A DNA stretch of 64,000 bases from assembly GCA_964500445.1 (NCBI GenBank), contig CAZCOG010000008.1, positions 100,621 to 164,620 on the forward strand. The letters are read 5' to 3'. The position numbers were made by a program, and so were the translations under genes. The DNA is from Persicitalea sp964500445. GTDB taxonomy: Bacteria; Bacteroidota; Bacteroidia; Cytophagales; Spirosomataceae. This document shows positions 1 through 8,595 of this stretch, one piece after another (positions within the stretch are counted from its first letter, which is position 1; each line of letters begins with the position of its first letter). Below the pieces are notes generated by a model. It did no database searches. It saw only the letters and a program-made list of their open reading frames with translations, and was not told where the DNA came from.

Positions 1-305
1 GCACCGCCACCGCGTGCCGTTGGATCAACCAAAGTGCAATGCGCTGTGACCGCCTGATTCTATGGGGCGGCTACTTCGCCAACGGAATTCTTGAGTTGGT
101 GGAAAAAGAGCGCTTACCGCCACAGAATACATATTTCGTGTATGGAAACAAAGACGAGTACTTAAACCAACTGAATCCTGCTGAGTACCTGGAAAATCTT
201 CGTACCGAATTGCCTTTCCTGAAAATAGTAGAGTACAGAGGCGGCCACGCGATTGATACAGAAGTGTTGAGCACGCGATTTGGTGAAAAACCAACTACCT
301 TTTAG
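1..305 (+). CDS. alpha/beta hydrolase (esterase), C-terminal fragment
   Basis: The reading frame is open from the left edge (frame starting at base 3) to a TAG at 303-305, so this is the last ~100 residues of a gene that begins outside the window. The fragment opens with a TATACRW segment, which in Bacteroidota phospholipase/carboxylesterase-like hydrolases follows the GxSxG nucleophile elbow. Next come the strand CDRLILWGGYF, a YGNKDEY turn that probably carries the catalytic Asp, and a GGHAID motif near the end that probably carries the catalytic His. The nucleophile itself is off the window. Substrate cannot be inferred. The next gene is convergent with it, 63 bases away. Confidence 0.7.
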   Translation, partial: TATACRWINQSAMRCDRLILWGGYFANGILELVEKERLPPQNTYFVYGNKDEYLNQLNPAEYLENLRTELPFLKIVEYRGGHAIDTEVLSTRFGEKPTTF

Positions 306-368
306 CCATTCCTAAGTTCATAGTACTTTGTGGTACTAAGCTTAAATGCCTGCGGTAGTCGGAGTGTT

Positions 369-1124
369 TCAACCCTTTCGATAAACCGTCGTTGCTGCTG
401 CCTGCGCAGCGGCAAATATGGTAATGTCCGCAATCATCACGTGAGCGGGCGCGTTTACTGCATAGGCAATGCTGTCGGCGATGTCTTCGGCCCGTAGGGG
501 CACGAAGCCTTCGTAGACCTTGTCGGCGCGTGCCTCGTCTCCCTTAAAGCGCACCATCGAGAATTCGGTTTCCACTGCACCGGGAGCAATATTGGTTACT
601 TTGATGCCATGCTGGGTCAAGTCGAGGCGCATTCCTTCGCTAAGGGCTTCAACGGCAGCTTTGGAAGCACAATAGACAGTTCCGTTGGCGTAGGTTTGTT
701 TGCCCGCGATGGAACTGACGTTGACAATGTGGCCGCGGCCGCGTTGCACCATACCGGGTGTCACTGCTTTAGTAAGATACAGCAAGCCTTTCACATTGCT
801 GTCGAGCATAGCGTCCCAGTCGTCGGGATCGCCTTCGTCAATGGGACCGAAGCCGTGGGCATTTCCGGCGTTATTGACCAGAATATCGATGTTTTGCCAC
901 TCGGCAGGTAGCGAGTCAATAGCTTTGAAGGCTTCTTTGCGGTCGCGGACGTCGAACTCAAGCGTTGTAGTTTTGACATAGGGGCCAAGTGCCTCGCTTA
1001 GTTCTTGTAGTCGTTCCCGGCGGCGACCGCAGAGAATAAGATCAATATTACTTTTGGCGAAAGCTTCGGCGGTGGCCTTTCCAATGCCGGATGACGCTCC
1101 GGTGATAAGGGCTATTCGGGACAT
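369..1124 (-). CDS. SDR-family NADP-dependent oxidoreductase (YdfG-like)
   Basis: A classical short-chain dehydrogenase of 251 aa. It has the nucleotide-binding motif TGASSGIG (residues 8-15), NNAG (84-87), a catalytic Ser in VSSIAG (about 137-138) and the YxxxK pair Y151/K155 in VYCASK. The tail, with GAVETEFSMVRFKGD and a C-terminal NAPAHVMIADI segment, resembles the YdfG / serine 3-dehydrogenase group, which reduces small 3-hydroxy acids and malonic semialdehyde. The exact substrate is inferred only from that resemblance. A longer frame exists upstream, but MSRIALITG at 1124 is the normal SDR N-terminus and was chosen. A TATATTTG element (bases 1155-1162, minus strand) lies about 30 bases upstream and fits a Bacteroidota -7 box. 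The gene is divergent from the NlpC/P60 gene. Confidence 0.85.
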   Translation of the reverse strand: MSRIALITGASSGIGKATAEAFAKSNIDLILCGRRRERLQELSEALGPYVKTTTLEFDVRDRKEAFKAIDSLPAEWQNIDILVNNAGNAHGFGPIDEGDPDDWDAMLDSNVKGLLYLTKAVTPGMVQRGRGHIVNVSSIAGKQTYANGTVYCASKAAVEALSEGMRLDLTQHGIKVTNIAPGAVETEFSMVRFKGDEARADKVYEGFVPLRAEDIADSIAYAVNAPAHVMIADITIFAAAQAAATTVYRKG

Positions 1125-1244
1125 GAATTTATTAGGGAATAGTGGACGAGTAAACAAATATAGCGAACATAAAAGATGGATAAAGTTAAGCAAATTGCCT
1201 TTCAATGGTTAGATTCGCCTTCAGGAATAGTAAAAGACAGGAAA

Positions 1245-2402
1245 ATGAAACTTGCTTCCTTACTTTGTGCCTTCATCATCGGGCTGGGCTTGGTTTGTGC
1301 CCAAACCCCTAAAAAAATGCAGGATTCTATCGACGAAGTTCGCCAGCAGTATGCACCGGATCGCCGGGTAGCGGTTTTTCAGGTCGAAGCGGATGAACAC
1401 GGAGTACTTACGGGGAAGACTAATCTACCCGAAGCCAAAAGTGATTTATTGAAAAAACTCGCGGATGCGGGACTAAAGTACCAGGATAGTATCCAGGTGC
1501 TGCCTGCCGCAGCCTTGGGCGAGCAAATTTATGGAGTAGTGAACCTGTCGGTGGCCAACATCCGCTCGCAGCCCCGCGATGCAGCCGAATTGGCTACGCA
1601 GGCTCTGCTGGGGATGCCTTTGAAGGTGTTGGATAAAGATCGTGGCTGGTACCTGGTTCAAACGCCCGACCATTACATTGCGTGGCTGGATTGGGGAGGC
1701 TTCCAACGCATGAATCAGTCCGATTTCGCGGCTTGGGAAGGCGCTGAAAAAATAATCGTTTTATCTCCTTATACTTTCTCCTATGAGAAAACCGATACCG
1801 AGGGCCAGACTGTCTCGGATCTGGTAGCGGGCGATCTGTTAAAAATGCTTGACGAAAATGGTGAGTTTTATTATGTACAGTACCCAGACGGCCGCACTGC
1901 CTACGTGAATAAGACCGACGCCCGACCTTACGCGGAATGGCTGGCTTCACTCACTATTTCCGAAGATAAATTGGTGAGTGCTGCCAAGCGTATGATGGGG
2001 TTGCCTTATCTGTGGGGTGGGACATCGTATAAGGGGGTAGATTGCAGCGGTTTTACCAAAACCATTTATCTGCTCAATGGCTGGGTATTGCCGCGTGATG
2101 CTTCCCAACAGGTACATTCGGGTAATTTGGTAGATACCGACAATGGCTTCGACAAATTACGGCCCGGTGATCTTCTATTCTTTGGTACCAGGGCAGGTGA
2201 AAATACTACGGAAAAAGTGACGCACGTAGGTATGTGGATCGGCAACGGTGAGTTTATCCATGCTTCGGGTAAAGTACGCGTCAGCAGTATGGATGTCGGG
2301 GCACCCAACTACGACGAGTTTGAAAAGAACCGATTTATCCGCGCCAAGCGACTCCTCGGTAACGCCCAAGGCGTTCAGCAATTAAAAGCGATGGTAAATT
2401 GA
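1245..2402 (+). CDS. secreted NlpC/P60 cell-wall endopeptidase with SH3b domains
   Basis: A 385-aa exported cysteine peptidase that should cleave gamma-D-glutamyl-diaminoacid bonds in peptidoglycan stem peptides. The signal peptide is MKLASLLCAF...LVCAQ, and this ATG was preferred over one 69 bases upstream because it starts the signal peptide and follows ACAGGA. Two bacterial SH3-like regions cover roughly residues 100-160 and 170-230 (GVVNLSVANIRSQP, VSDLVAGDLLKML). The catalytic NlpC/P60 domain follows, with Cys267 in DCSGF, His327 in VTHVGMWIG and a third polar residue His339 in FIHASG. The order SH3b-SH3b-NlpC/P60 matches the YkfC-like Bacteroides enzymes, which act on already released or unlinked stem peptides in cell-wall recycling. 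All catalytic residues are present. No operon partner is visible. Confidence 0.9.
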   Translation: MKLASLLCAFIIGLGLVCAQTPKKMQDSIDEVRQQYAPDRRVAVFQVEADEHGVLTGKTNLPEAKSDLLKKLADAGLKYQDSIQVLPAAALGEQIYGVVNLSVANIRSQPRDAAELATQALLGMPLKVLDKDRGWYLVQTPDHYIAWLDWGGFQRMNQSDFAAWEGAEKIIVLSPYTFSYEKTDTEGQTVSDLVAGDLLKMLDENGEFYYVQYPDGRTAYVNKTDARPYAEWLASLTISEDKLVSAAKRMMGLPYLWGGTSYKGVDCSGFTKTIYLLNGWVLPRDASQQVHSGNLVDTDNGFDKLRPGDLLFFGTRAGENTTEKVTHVGMWIGNGEFIHASGKVRVSSMDVGAPNYDEFEKNRFIRAKRLLGNAQGVQQLKAMVN

Positions 2403-2595
2403 GTAGCTAATTTCGAAACAACAAAGCGTGAATCGGGATTAAATGAGAGAAGCTACCGATCGATGGCGATTTGCGCTCAGCAGCTCAACAAATCAAGGTA
2501 TCAACAAATAAACCCTCGACAAAATCGTTTCTTTGAAGAAATACCCCCGATAAACCGTCAACTATTCTAATTTTGCCGAAAAACGGCCAATACTT

Positions 2596-3615
2596 ATGAA
2601 TCTTTTTTTTGAAAGGAACCGCAGGATGAGAATAGCGGGGATGGCCGTCGCCATTCTGACGCTACTGGGAAGTGAGATAGCTACGGCACAATTCAAAAGC
2701 AGTAGTTTCGTGCCTTACTCCAGTGTTTCGCTGGGAATCGGGACATCGAGTTATTATGGTGACCTAGCTCCTTACCGTCGAGTTTTTGCCTCTACATTTG
2801 GTATGATGCGATGGAGTATAACGGCTGATTACACTCGTCACTTTACGCCGCGCTTTGGAGCGCGGGCGTCTTTTACATGGGCGCGAATTTCGGGCGACGA
2901 TTATAACATGAACAAAGGTTCCAACGGTAGTCCCATTTACTTTGCTCGAAACCTGCACTTTCGCAACGATCTGAAAGAATTCGCCCTGACTGGCATTTTC
3001 AAGATAATTCCTGACAGCCGTAGCTACGACCGCCGCCCCCAGTTGAGTCCTTATCTCTTTGCCGGGATTGCTGCAGTGGCTCATAATCCCATGGCCCGTG
3101 TACCTGACCTGGATGGTAACCAATGGGTGAGGCTACAGCCTCTCGGTACAGAAGGGCAAGGAAGCCCAGGTGTGGCCGAAAAGCCTTATTCGCTGGTAAC
3201 ACTGGCCATCCCGGTTGGTTTTGGCCTTCGATATAAAATCAACCAGCGCTTCGATGTGTCGGCCGAATTGGGTTTTCGGTTCACTACCAGTGATTATCTG
3301 GACGACGTAAGTGGGTATTATCCTGACCCCAATGTATTGAAAGATGATCTGGCCCGGGCTATGTCCAATCGCTCCGCCGAGCCCACGGCTGCCCGTAAAG
3401 GCGGCGACCGGACCGAAGGACTAAGGCGTTTTCTGGCTGAGCAATACGGAATTGACGCTTCAGGCATTGATCCCTTCGTAGCTATCGGGCAAACCGATTA
3501 TGCCACACCGGGCTCGGCCCGCGGTAATCCGGCTCGTAATGACGCTTACATGCTGGGTACTATTCGTCTGACATACATTCTGGGTAGCCCGATCAAATGT
3601 CCTCCTTTGAAATAA
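2596..3615 (+). CDS. outer-membrane beta-barrel protein (DUF6089-like)
   Basis: A 339-aa predicted outer-membrane barrel. A cleavable signal (MRIAGMAVAIL...IATAQ, after a short charged leader) is followed by alternating amphipathic strands rich in Tyr, Phe and Gly, for example SLGIGTSSYYGDL, FGARASFTWARISG, LSPYLFAGIAAVAHNP and VSAELGFRFTTSDYL. This pattern and the start SSYYGDL resemble the DUF6089 family of Bacteroidota, whose function is unknown. A long extracellular-type insertion lies between the penultimate and last strands. The final residues form the expected terminal strand (LGTIRLTYILG). A TAATTTTG box at 2568-2575 may be the -7 element, but no good -33 box precedes it. The next gene is a shorter paralogue. 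Confidence 0.75.
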   Translation: MNLFFERNRRMRIAGMAVAILTLLGSEIATAQFKSSSFVPYSSVSLGIGTSSYYGDLAPYRRVFASTFGMMRWSITADYTRHFTPRFGARASFTWARISGDDYNMNKGSNGSPIYFARNLHFRNDLKEFALTGIFKIIPDSRSYDRRPQLSPYLFAGIAAVAHNPMARVPDLDGNQWVRLQPLGTEGQGSPGVAEKPYSLVTLAIPVGFGLRYKINQRFDVSAELGFRFTTSDYLDDVSGYYPDPNVLKDDLARAMSNRSAEPTAARKGGDRTEGLRRFLAEQYGIDASGIDPFVAIGQTDYATPGSARGNPARNDAYMLGTIRLTYILGSPIKCPPLK

Positions 3616-3722
3616 ATTAGCGTCGGGTAATTCGTAATGAATACTGAGAGAGGGTACTTCAGGCTATTTATTTTGGTCCAGTCGCTTTCAATTTGGTAAA
3701 ACCCTCTTTAATTTAACGTCTC

Positions 3723-4397
3723 TTGTATAATTTGCTCCGTTCCGGTTTTGTAATAATAGCGTTTTTGTTGGCTGCCGCTGGAAGCATGGCGCAAAAAGTG
3801 GAGATTGGGGCCAGTTTGGGAGGACTAAATTACAAAGGTGACATTGTACCTGCTTTCAATCCTAGATTTTTTCGACCCGGAGGAAGTCTTTTTTTTCGGT
3901 ATAATGTGAGTCGCTCGGTTACCTTACGTACCGAATTAATGATGGGCAGCATCACGGGAGACGATGCTTTCAGTAAAGATCCCTTCCAGAAGGCACGTAA
4001 TCTTTCGTTTCGCACCAAACTGTCGGAAGCCAATCTTGTCACGGAATACAATTTTCTGAATTATGAGGACCGCCGCTTCGCGCTGAATTGGACGCCTTAC
4101 GTTTTTGGCGGCATCGGCTATTCTCGCTTTTCTCCCGATCCCAAAACTTCCGACTACCCGACCCAAGGCTGGGTACTTCCCTATGGTATCGGGGTGAAGT
4201 ACCAGATAAACCGTCCCTGGAATATTGGTCTGGAATTTGGAACTCGCAAAACTTTTACCGACCATCTCGATAACTTGGGCGGAACACCCGTTACGACCGT
4301 TAAGTTGGATCAGGGCGACATAACTACCAAGGATACTTATTATTATTTGGGCTTTTCGGTAAGTTATACCTTCTACCGTATCGTTTGTCCTGAATGA
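3723..4397 (+). CDS. outer-membrane beta-barrel protein (DUF6089-like), second copy
   Basis: A 224-aa paralogue of the preceding barrel. It has a signal peptide (LLRSGFVIIAFLLAAAGSMAQ), the same opening strand pattern (GASLGGLNYKGDI) and the shared segments GSITGDD, ARNLSFRTKL, YVFGGIGYS and IGVKYQINRPWNIGLEFGTRKTFTDHLDN. It lacks the long insertion of its neighbour. The only in-frame start ahead of the signal peptide is TTG at 3723, so the start is less certain than usual. Its stop overlaps the next start by four bases (ATGA), which suggests translational coupling. The two barrels look like an old tandem duplication, since similarity lies in motifs and not at DNA level. Confidence 0.7.
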   Translation: MYNLLRSGFVIIAFLLAAAGSMAQKVEIGASLGGLNYKGDIVPAFNPRFFRPGGSLFFRYNVSRSVTLRTELMMGSITGDDAFSKDPFQKARNLSFRTKLSEANLVTEYNFLNYEDRRFALNWTPYVFGGIGYSRFSPDPKTSDYPTQGWVLPYGIGVKYQINRPWNIGLEFGTRKTFTDHLDNLGGTPVTTVKLDQGDITTKDTYYYLGFSVSYTFYRIVCPE

Positions 4398-4945
4398 AAA
4401 AAAAAGTTCTACTCCTCAGTGTATTAGCATTGGTCATCCTTGTGGCTGCCGCCTTCATCGGCTACCGCAGCTATACCAAATCATTCAGTCCCGAAGCGGT
4501 AGCTGAATTCGACCAAAACGGATTGGACATCCGCGTACAGTACTGCCGTCCTGCCAAGAAGGGACGCTTGATCTTCGGCCGCGAAACGGACAACGCCCTC
4601 GTTCCATACGATAGAGTGTGGCGTACCGGAGCCAATGAAGCTACGCTCATCACTTTTTCGAATGATGTAACAGTCGCCGAGACGCCCGTACCATCGGGTA
4701 CTTACTCGGTATGGACTGTCCCCGGCCCCGCCAAATGGCAGCTTGTTATCAACCGCGAAACCGGCCAGTGGGGAACCCAATACAACGACGGTATGGATTT
4801 TGCCCGAATCGAAATACCTATTCGCATCAATCCCCAGGTCACGGAAAATTTCAGAATATTTTTTGAACAAAAGCCCTATGGAGCTAATATGATCCTTAAT
4901 TGGGATCAAACTGAGGCGGTTGCTGCTATCCGCCCGGCAGACTAA
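4394..4945 (+). CDS. DUF2911 domain protein, membrane-anchored
   Basis: A 183-aa protein with one N-terminal hydrophobic helix (residues 5-22), which would place the rest in the periplasm. The body matches the Bacteroidota DUF2911 family: IRVQYCRPAKKGR, a PYDRVWRTGANEAT segment, then VPSGTYSVWTVPG and GTQYNDGMD. The biochemical role of DUF2911 is not known, so none is claimed. The start overlaps the stop of the upstream barrel gene by four bases, so the two are probably co-expressed. Nothing in the sequence is truncated. Confidence 0.8.
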   Translation: MKKKVLLLSVLALVILVAAAFIGYRSYTKSFSPEAVAEFDQNGLDIRVQYCRPAKKGRLIFGRETDNALVPYDRVWRTGANEATLITFSNDVTVAETPVPSGTYSVWTVPGPAKWQLVINRETGQWGTQYNDGMDFARIEIPIRINPQVTENFRIFFEQKPYGANMILNWDQTEAVAAIRPAD

Positions 4946-5061
4946 GGGTTTAATTGTTAAATTGACCTATTGTTGTGGGATTGTGCGGTTAGTGTGTTGA
5001 TGAATCCTGGTATTCTGACCGTTGACCTTTTCCTGCCTTTCTCTTTTTCTCCCTAGTAAGA

Positions 5062-5961
5062 ATGTTCGTAACTGCCATTGAAAAAGTTAATCTTTATACC
5101 CGCCCCATTAATTTTATTACCCGTTATTATGGTGGCAGTGAGATAGTTCCCGGCTCGGCCACAATGTTTTTTGTGAATGAACAGGGAGTTGCAGTTACCT
5201 GTAAGCATGTGACTGAGCAGATTGTTCACGGGCAGGCCATTTATAGCCATTTCCTGAAATTCAAAAGCGAACTACGCCGATTTGAAAAGGAAAAAAACTA
5301 CCCCCTTCATCAGAAACGGCTGGAAGACTATTATGGCATGACGAAGGAAACGGTGGTTCGACTGTTACCAAATTTTTTGAACTCGATAAGACGAGAACTC
5401 ACCATAGAAATTACGTCGCACCCCACTCACGATCTGGCTATTATCAAGTTTGCGAATTTTGATGAAAGTTTTTACCAAAGTCACGCCGTATTCTTACGCA
5501 ATGGGGATGTGCGACAGGGCCGTTCGCTTTGTCGCCTGGGGTATCCCTTTCCGGAGTTTACCAATTACCGATACAATAAAGATATGGATGACATTGAATG
5601 GACAAGCGAGGGGCGACAGAACTCCCCCAGTTTTCCGCTCGATGGCATCGTGACCCGGCAGATTGGGGACCCTATGACGAACAGCGTCCAGGGCATCGAA
5701 CTTAGTACGCCCGGCCTACGCGGCCAAAGTGGGGGGCCGCTATTCGACAGGCATGGTATTGTGTACGGAATGCAGTCATCTACCCGGCATCTACATCTTG
5801 GCTTTGACCAAATCAATAAGGAAGTTTCCATTGGCGCCAAAAAGCAGCGGGTATCTAACTATCCCTTTCTTAACGTAGGCCAATGCGTCCACGTCAATGT
5901 TATTAAGGATTTTCTTCGGGAAAAGGGGGTGAAATATTATGAGGCCGACCCGCCTCTTTAA
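5062..5961 (+). CDS. trypsin-like serine protease without signal peptide
   Basis: A 299-aa protein of the chymotrypsin fold (Trypsin_2/S1-like) with a recognisable triad: His49 in VTCKHVTEQ, Asp124 in THDLAIIKF and Ser223 in GLRGQSGGPLFD. The oxyanion-loop pattern GxSGGP and the following GIVYGMQS strand are typical. No signal peptide, lipobox or membrane helix precedes the protease domain, so it probably works in the cytoplasm, unlike HtrA/DegP, and no PDZ domain follows. An insertion of about 60 residues rich in Lys, Glu and Arg lies between the His and Asp blocks. It stands alone; the next gene is 192 bases downstream with its own promoter. Substrate unknown. A non-peptidase role is possible, but the intact triad argues for activity. 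Confidence 0.8.
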   Translation: MFVTAIEKVNLYTRPINFITRYYGGSEIVPGSATMFFVNEQGVAVTCKHVTEQIVHGQAIYSHFLKFKSELRRFEKEKNYPLHQKRLEDYYGMTKETVVRLLPNFLNSIRRELTIEITSHPTHDLAIIKFANFDESFYQSHAVFLRNGDVRQGRSLCRLGYPFPEFTNYRYNKDMDDIEWTSEGRQNSPSFPLDGIVTRQIGDPMTNSVQGIELSTPGLRGQSGGPLFDRHGIVYGMQSSTRHLHLGFDQINKEVSIGAKKQRVSNYPFLNVGQCVHVNVIKDFLREKGVKYYEADPPL

Positions 5962-6010
5962 GTTTTTAAAGGATAGTAAAAATAAAAAAGGTCAGCGTAA
6001 GTCCTTCGTT

Positions 6011-6042
6011 TTTGGCACAAAAAACAATATCCCCTAACTTTG
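6011..6042 (+). promoter_or_regulatory. Bacteroidota-type promoter for the dioxygenase gene
   Basis: TTTG at 6011-6014, a 20-base spacer and TAACTTTG at 6035-6042 match the Bacteroidota sigma-ABfr consensus (TTTG / TAnnTTTG, spacing 19-21). Transcription would start a few bases further on and leave a leader of roughly 100 bases before the gene at 6154. Confidence 0.6.
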
Positions 6043-6153
6043 GAGAAGTGCCGACCTCAAAGGAAACACTTGGCAGAAGAACAGCGACGCCTATTCCTGT
6101 CTATCCAAAAATGAACAGGTAGTTGGTAGGCAGTTAAACTTTGCACATAATAT

Positions 6154-6975
6154 ATGACCATCGATAAACTCACACTGCTCAAAGAATTGGAGCAGCCCTA
6201 TGAATTACCCGAAGCCGCCGTTACGTATTACCAGGAATTCGGCTACGTGAAACTGAAAAATGTTCTGAGTGAGGAATTGCTGCGGTATTACGGAAAAATC
6301 ATTACCGATAAGGTTATCGAACTCAACACGCTTACCAAGCCGATGGAGGAGCGCACGACCTACGAAAAAGCGTTCCTGCAGATCATGAACCTATGGCGAG
6401 AGGATGCGGAAGTTAAGGAATTCGCCTTCTCGAAGCGACTGGCCAAAATTGCTACCGATCTTATGGAGGTAAAGGGGGTGCGGATGTATCATGATCAGGC
6501 TTTGTACAAAGAACCCTCCGGCGGTATCACGCCCTGGCACGCCGATCAGTTTTATTGGCCACTATCTACTAATAAAACTACTACGGTTTGGATTCCATTG
6601 CAAACTACCCCTATGAACATGGGGCCGCTGGCTTTTGCCGAAAAAAGCCAGTCGGTAGAGATTGGCCGGGATCTGGAAATCAGTGACGAGAGCGAAGCAT
6701 ATATGGCCACCCAACTCACGCAATTCGAACTCAACGAAACGCCCTTCGAGCTGGGGGAAGTCAGCTTTCATGCGGGCTGGCTATTCCACCGCGCCGGAGC
6801 CAATAAATCCGACGAACCACGTAAGGTGATGACGATGATCTATATGGATAAAGATCAGAAAATCACGGAGCCCACCAATAAGTATCAGGAAGCCGATTGG
6901 AAAACATGGCTCGGCAGCAAAGAAATTGGTACCGTTCCCGACAGCGAATTAAATCCAGTGTTATTTAGCTACTGA
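6154..6975 (+). CDS. phytanoyl-CoA dioxygenase family protein (PhyH)
   Basis: A 273-aa member of the Fe(II)/2-oxoglutarate-dependent PhyH family. The facial triad is visible as His129 and Asp131 in WHADQFYWP and a distal His near residue 212 in GWLFHRAG. An Arg eleven residues after the distal His (EPRKVMTM) is placed to bind 2-oxoglutarate. These enzymes hydroxylate or halogenate small molecules and lipids; the substrate here cannot be deduced. The length is normal for the family and no signal peptide is seen, so it is cytoplasmic. A good promoter lies at 6011-6042. The neighbour fabI is 51 bases downstream and may be read together with it. Confidence 0.85.
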   Translation: MTIDKLTLLKELEQPYELPEAAVTYYQEFGYVKLKNVLSEELLRYYGKIITDKVIELNTLTKPMEERTTYEKAFLQIMNLWREDAEVKEFAFSKRLAKIATDLMEVKGVRMYHDQALYKEPSGGITPWHADQFYWPLSTNKTTTVWIPLQTTPMNMGPLAFAEKSQSVEIGRDLEISDESEAYMATQLTQFELNETPFELGEVSFHAGWLFHRAGANKSDEPRKVMTMIYMDKDQKITEPTNKYQEADWKTWLGSKEIGTVPDSELNPVLFSY

Positions 6976-7026
6976 AAACAAAAAGACAAACCGCGTTTAT
7001 CATTCATCATTCACCACTCATAATTA

Positions 7027-7842
7027 ATGTCCTACGGTTTATTAAAAGGAAAAAAAGGAATCATCTCCGGCGCTTTGGACGAAAACTCGATCGCTTGGAA
7101 AGTAGCTTTGAAAGCCAAAGAAGAAGGCGCGACCTTCACCCTCACTAATGCCCCCATTGCCATGCGCATGGGCGCCATCAACCAGCTCGCCGAGCAGTGC
7201 GACGCCAAGGTGATTCCGGCGGATGCTACTTCGACGGAAGATTTGGAAAAACTCTATACCGAGTCGATGGACGCGCTGAGCGGAAAAGTAGATTTTGTGC
7301 TTCACTCCATCGGCATGAGCCCCAACGTACGCAAAGGCCGCGAGTACAATAACCTCAACTACGAGTGGTACATGAAAAGCGTGGACGTATCGGCGATGTC
7401 GTTGCACAAGATGCTGCAATCGGCTGAGAAGCTGGACGCTATCAACGAGTGGGGCTCGGTCGTGGCGCTTTCCTACATCGCTGCGCAACGGGCATTTCCT
7501 TTCTATAATGATATGGCGGATGCCAAAGCGATTCTCGAAAGTATTGCCCGGAGCTACGGCTACCGATATGCCAAGTCGAAAAAAGTACGGGTGAATACCA
7601 TTTCACAGTCACCCACGCCCACTACCGCCGGAACGGGCATCGGTGGCTTCGACTCGTTCTTTGCTTTTGCCGAAAAAATGAGTCCGCTCGGCAACGCCTC
7701 CGCCGACGACTGCGCCAACTATGTCATCACGCTCTTCTCGGATCTGACGCGCATGGTTACGATGCAGAATCTCTTTCATGATGGAGGCTACTCGACTACC
7801 GGCATTTCGAAGGAATTGATGGCCATGATTCAAGGAAAATGA
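7027..7842 (+). CDS. fabI: enoyl-[acyl-carrier-protein] reductase, FabI type
   Basis: A 271-aa NAD(P)H-dependent enoyl-ACP reductase that catalyses the last reduction of each fatty-acid elongation cycle. It has the FabI-type nucleotide site SGALDENSIAW, the LSY segment with Tyr150, and the divergent catalytic pair Tyr160-x6-Lys167 (FYNDMADAK) in place of YxxxK. VNTISQSPT and LFHDGGYSTTG also fit FabI, though the C-terminal substrate loop departs from the E. coli wording. This is the enzyme class bound by triclosan and diazaborines. The leader contains a degenerate ATTCAnn heptad run (6999-7024). The gene stands immediately upstream of an ABC transporter pair, probably a separate unit. Confidence 0.92.
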   Translation: MSYGLLKGKKGIISGALDENSIAWKVALKAKEEGATFTLTNAPIAMRMGAINQLAEQCDAKVIPADATSTEDLEKLYTESMDALSGKVDFVLHSIGMSPNVRKGREYNNLNYEWYMKSVDVSAMSLHKMLQSAEKLDAINEWGSVVALSYIAAQRAFPFYNDMADAKAILESIARSYGYRYAKSKKVRVNTISQSPTPTTAGTGIGGFDSFFAFAEKMSPLGNASADDCANYVITLFSDLTRMVTMQNLFHDGGYSTTGISKELMAMIQGK

Positions 7843-7845
7843 CTT

Positions 7846-7873
7846 TGGAAGCTGGATATTATATTGGCTTCCA
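7846..7873 (+). terminator. possible weak terminator after fabI
   Basis: TGGAAGC (7846-7852) pairs with GCTTCCA (7867-7873) just after the fabI stop, followed by a short T-run (7877-7880). The stem has only seven pairs and the loop is 14 bases, so the call is tentative. Confidence 0.3.
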
Positions 7874-7914
7874 GACTTTTCCAACGTCCAGCGTCCAAAA
7901 TCTAATGTCAAATA

Positions 7915-8595
7915 ATGAATGCCATCCTTACACTTCAAAACGTCAACAAAACCTACCAAAGCGGCGGGCGCGACCTGACGGTACTTGATAACGTCAGTTT
8001 CTCGGTAGAAACCGGCGCAAGCGTAGCCATTGTCGGGCCTTCGGGTAGTGGAAAAACTACCCTGCTCGGCTTGTGCGCGGGCCTGGACCGTGCCTCGTCA
8101 GGTAGCGTGGAACTGCATGGTACCAAGCTTAATGGTCTTACCGAGAATCAACTAGCCGCCCTGCGCAACCGTTACGTAGGTTTTATTTTTCAGAACTTTC
8201 AGTTGATGCCGACCCTCACGGCTATCGAAAACGTGATGGTACCTTTGGAACTGCGGGGCGAGAAAAACGTGCGGCCTGTGGCCCTGGATTTACTAGATAA
8301 AGTCGGTCTGGCCGACCGGTCCCATCACTACCCAACTCAGCTGAGCGGCGGCGAGCAGCAGCGGGTGTCGCTGGCGCGGGCTTTCTCCAATCAGCCCCAG
8401 ATCCTCTTCGCCGACGAGCCCACGGGAAACCTGGACGCCGAAACCAGCGAGAAAGTCATCCAACTTCTCTTCGACCTTAACCAGCAAGCAGGCACTACGC
8501 TCGTTCTTGTCACCCACGATCTTGACCTGGCAGCCCGCACCCAGCGTATTGTGCGGATCAAAGGTGGAAAAATCGTTTCCGATGCAAGAGTTTAA
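7915..8595 (+). CDS. ABC transporter ATP-binding protein (LolD/YbbA type)
   Basis: A 226-aa ABC ATPase with Walker A GPSGSGKTTL (about residues 41-50), a Q-loop FQNFQLMPT, signature LSGGEQQR, Walker B ILFADEP and the switch His in VTHDL. This is the MacB/LolD/YbbA class that works with FtsX-like permeases and uses ATP for mechanical work in the periplasm instead of import across the inner membrane. The next gene is its permease; the two reading frames overlap by 14 bases, so they form one complex. Whether it serves lipoprotein release, like LolCDE, or a YbbAP-like role cannot be told from the sequence. Confidence 0.9.
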   Translation: MNAILTLQNVNKTYQSGGRDLTVLDNVSFSVETGASVAIVGPSGSGKTTLLGLCAGLDRASSGSVELHGTKLNGLTENQLAALRNRYVGFIFQNFQLMPTLTAIENVMVPLELRGEKNVRPVALDLLDKVGLADRSHHYPTQLSGGEQQRVSLARAFSNQPQILFADEPTGNLDAETSEKVIQLLFDLNQQAGTTLVLVTHDLDLAARTQRIVRIKGGKIVSDARV

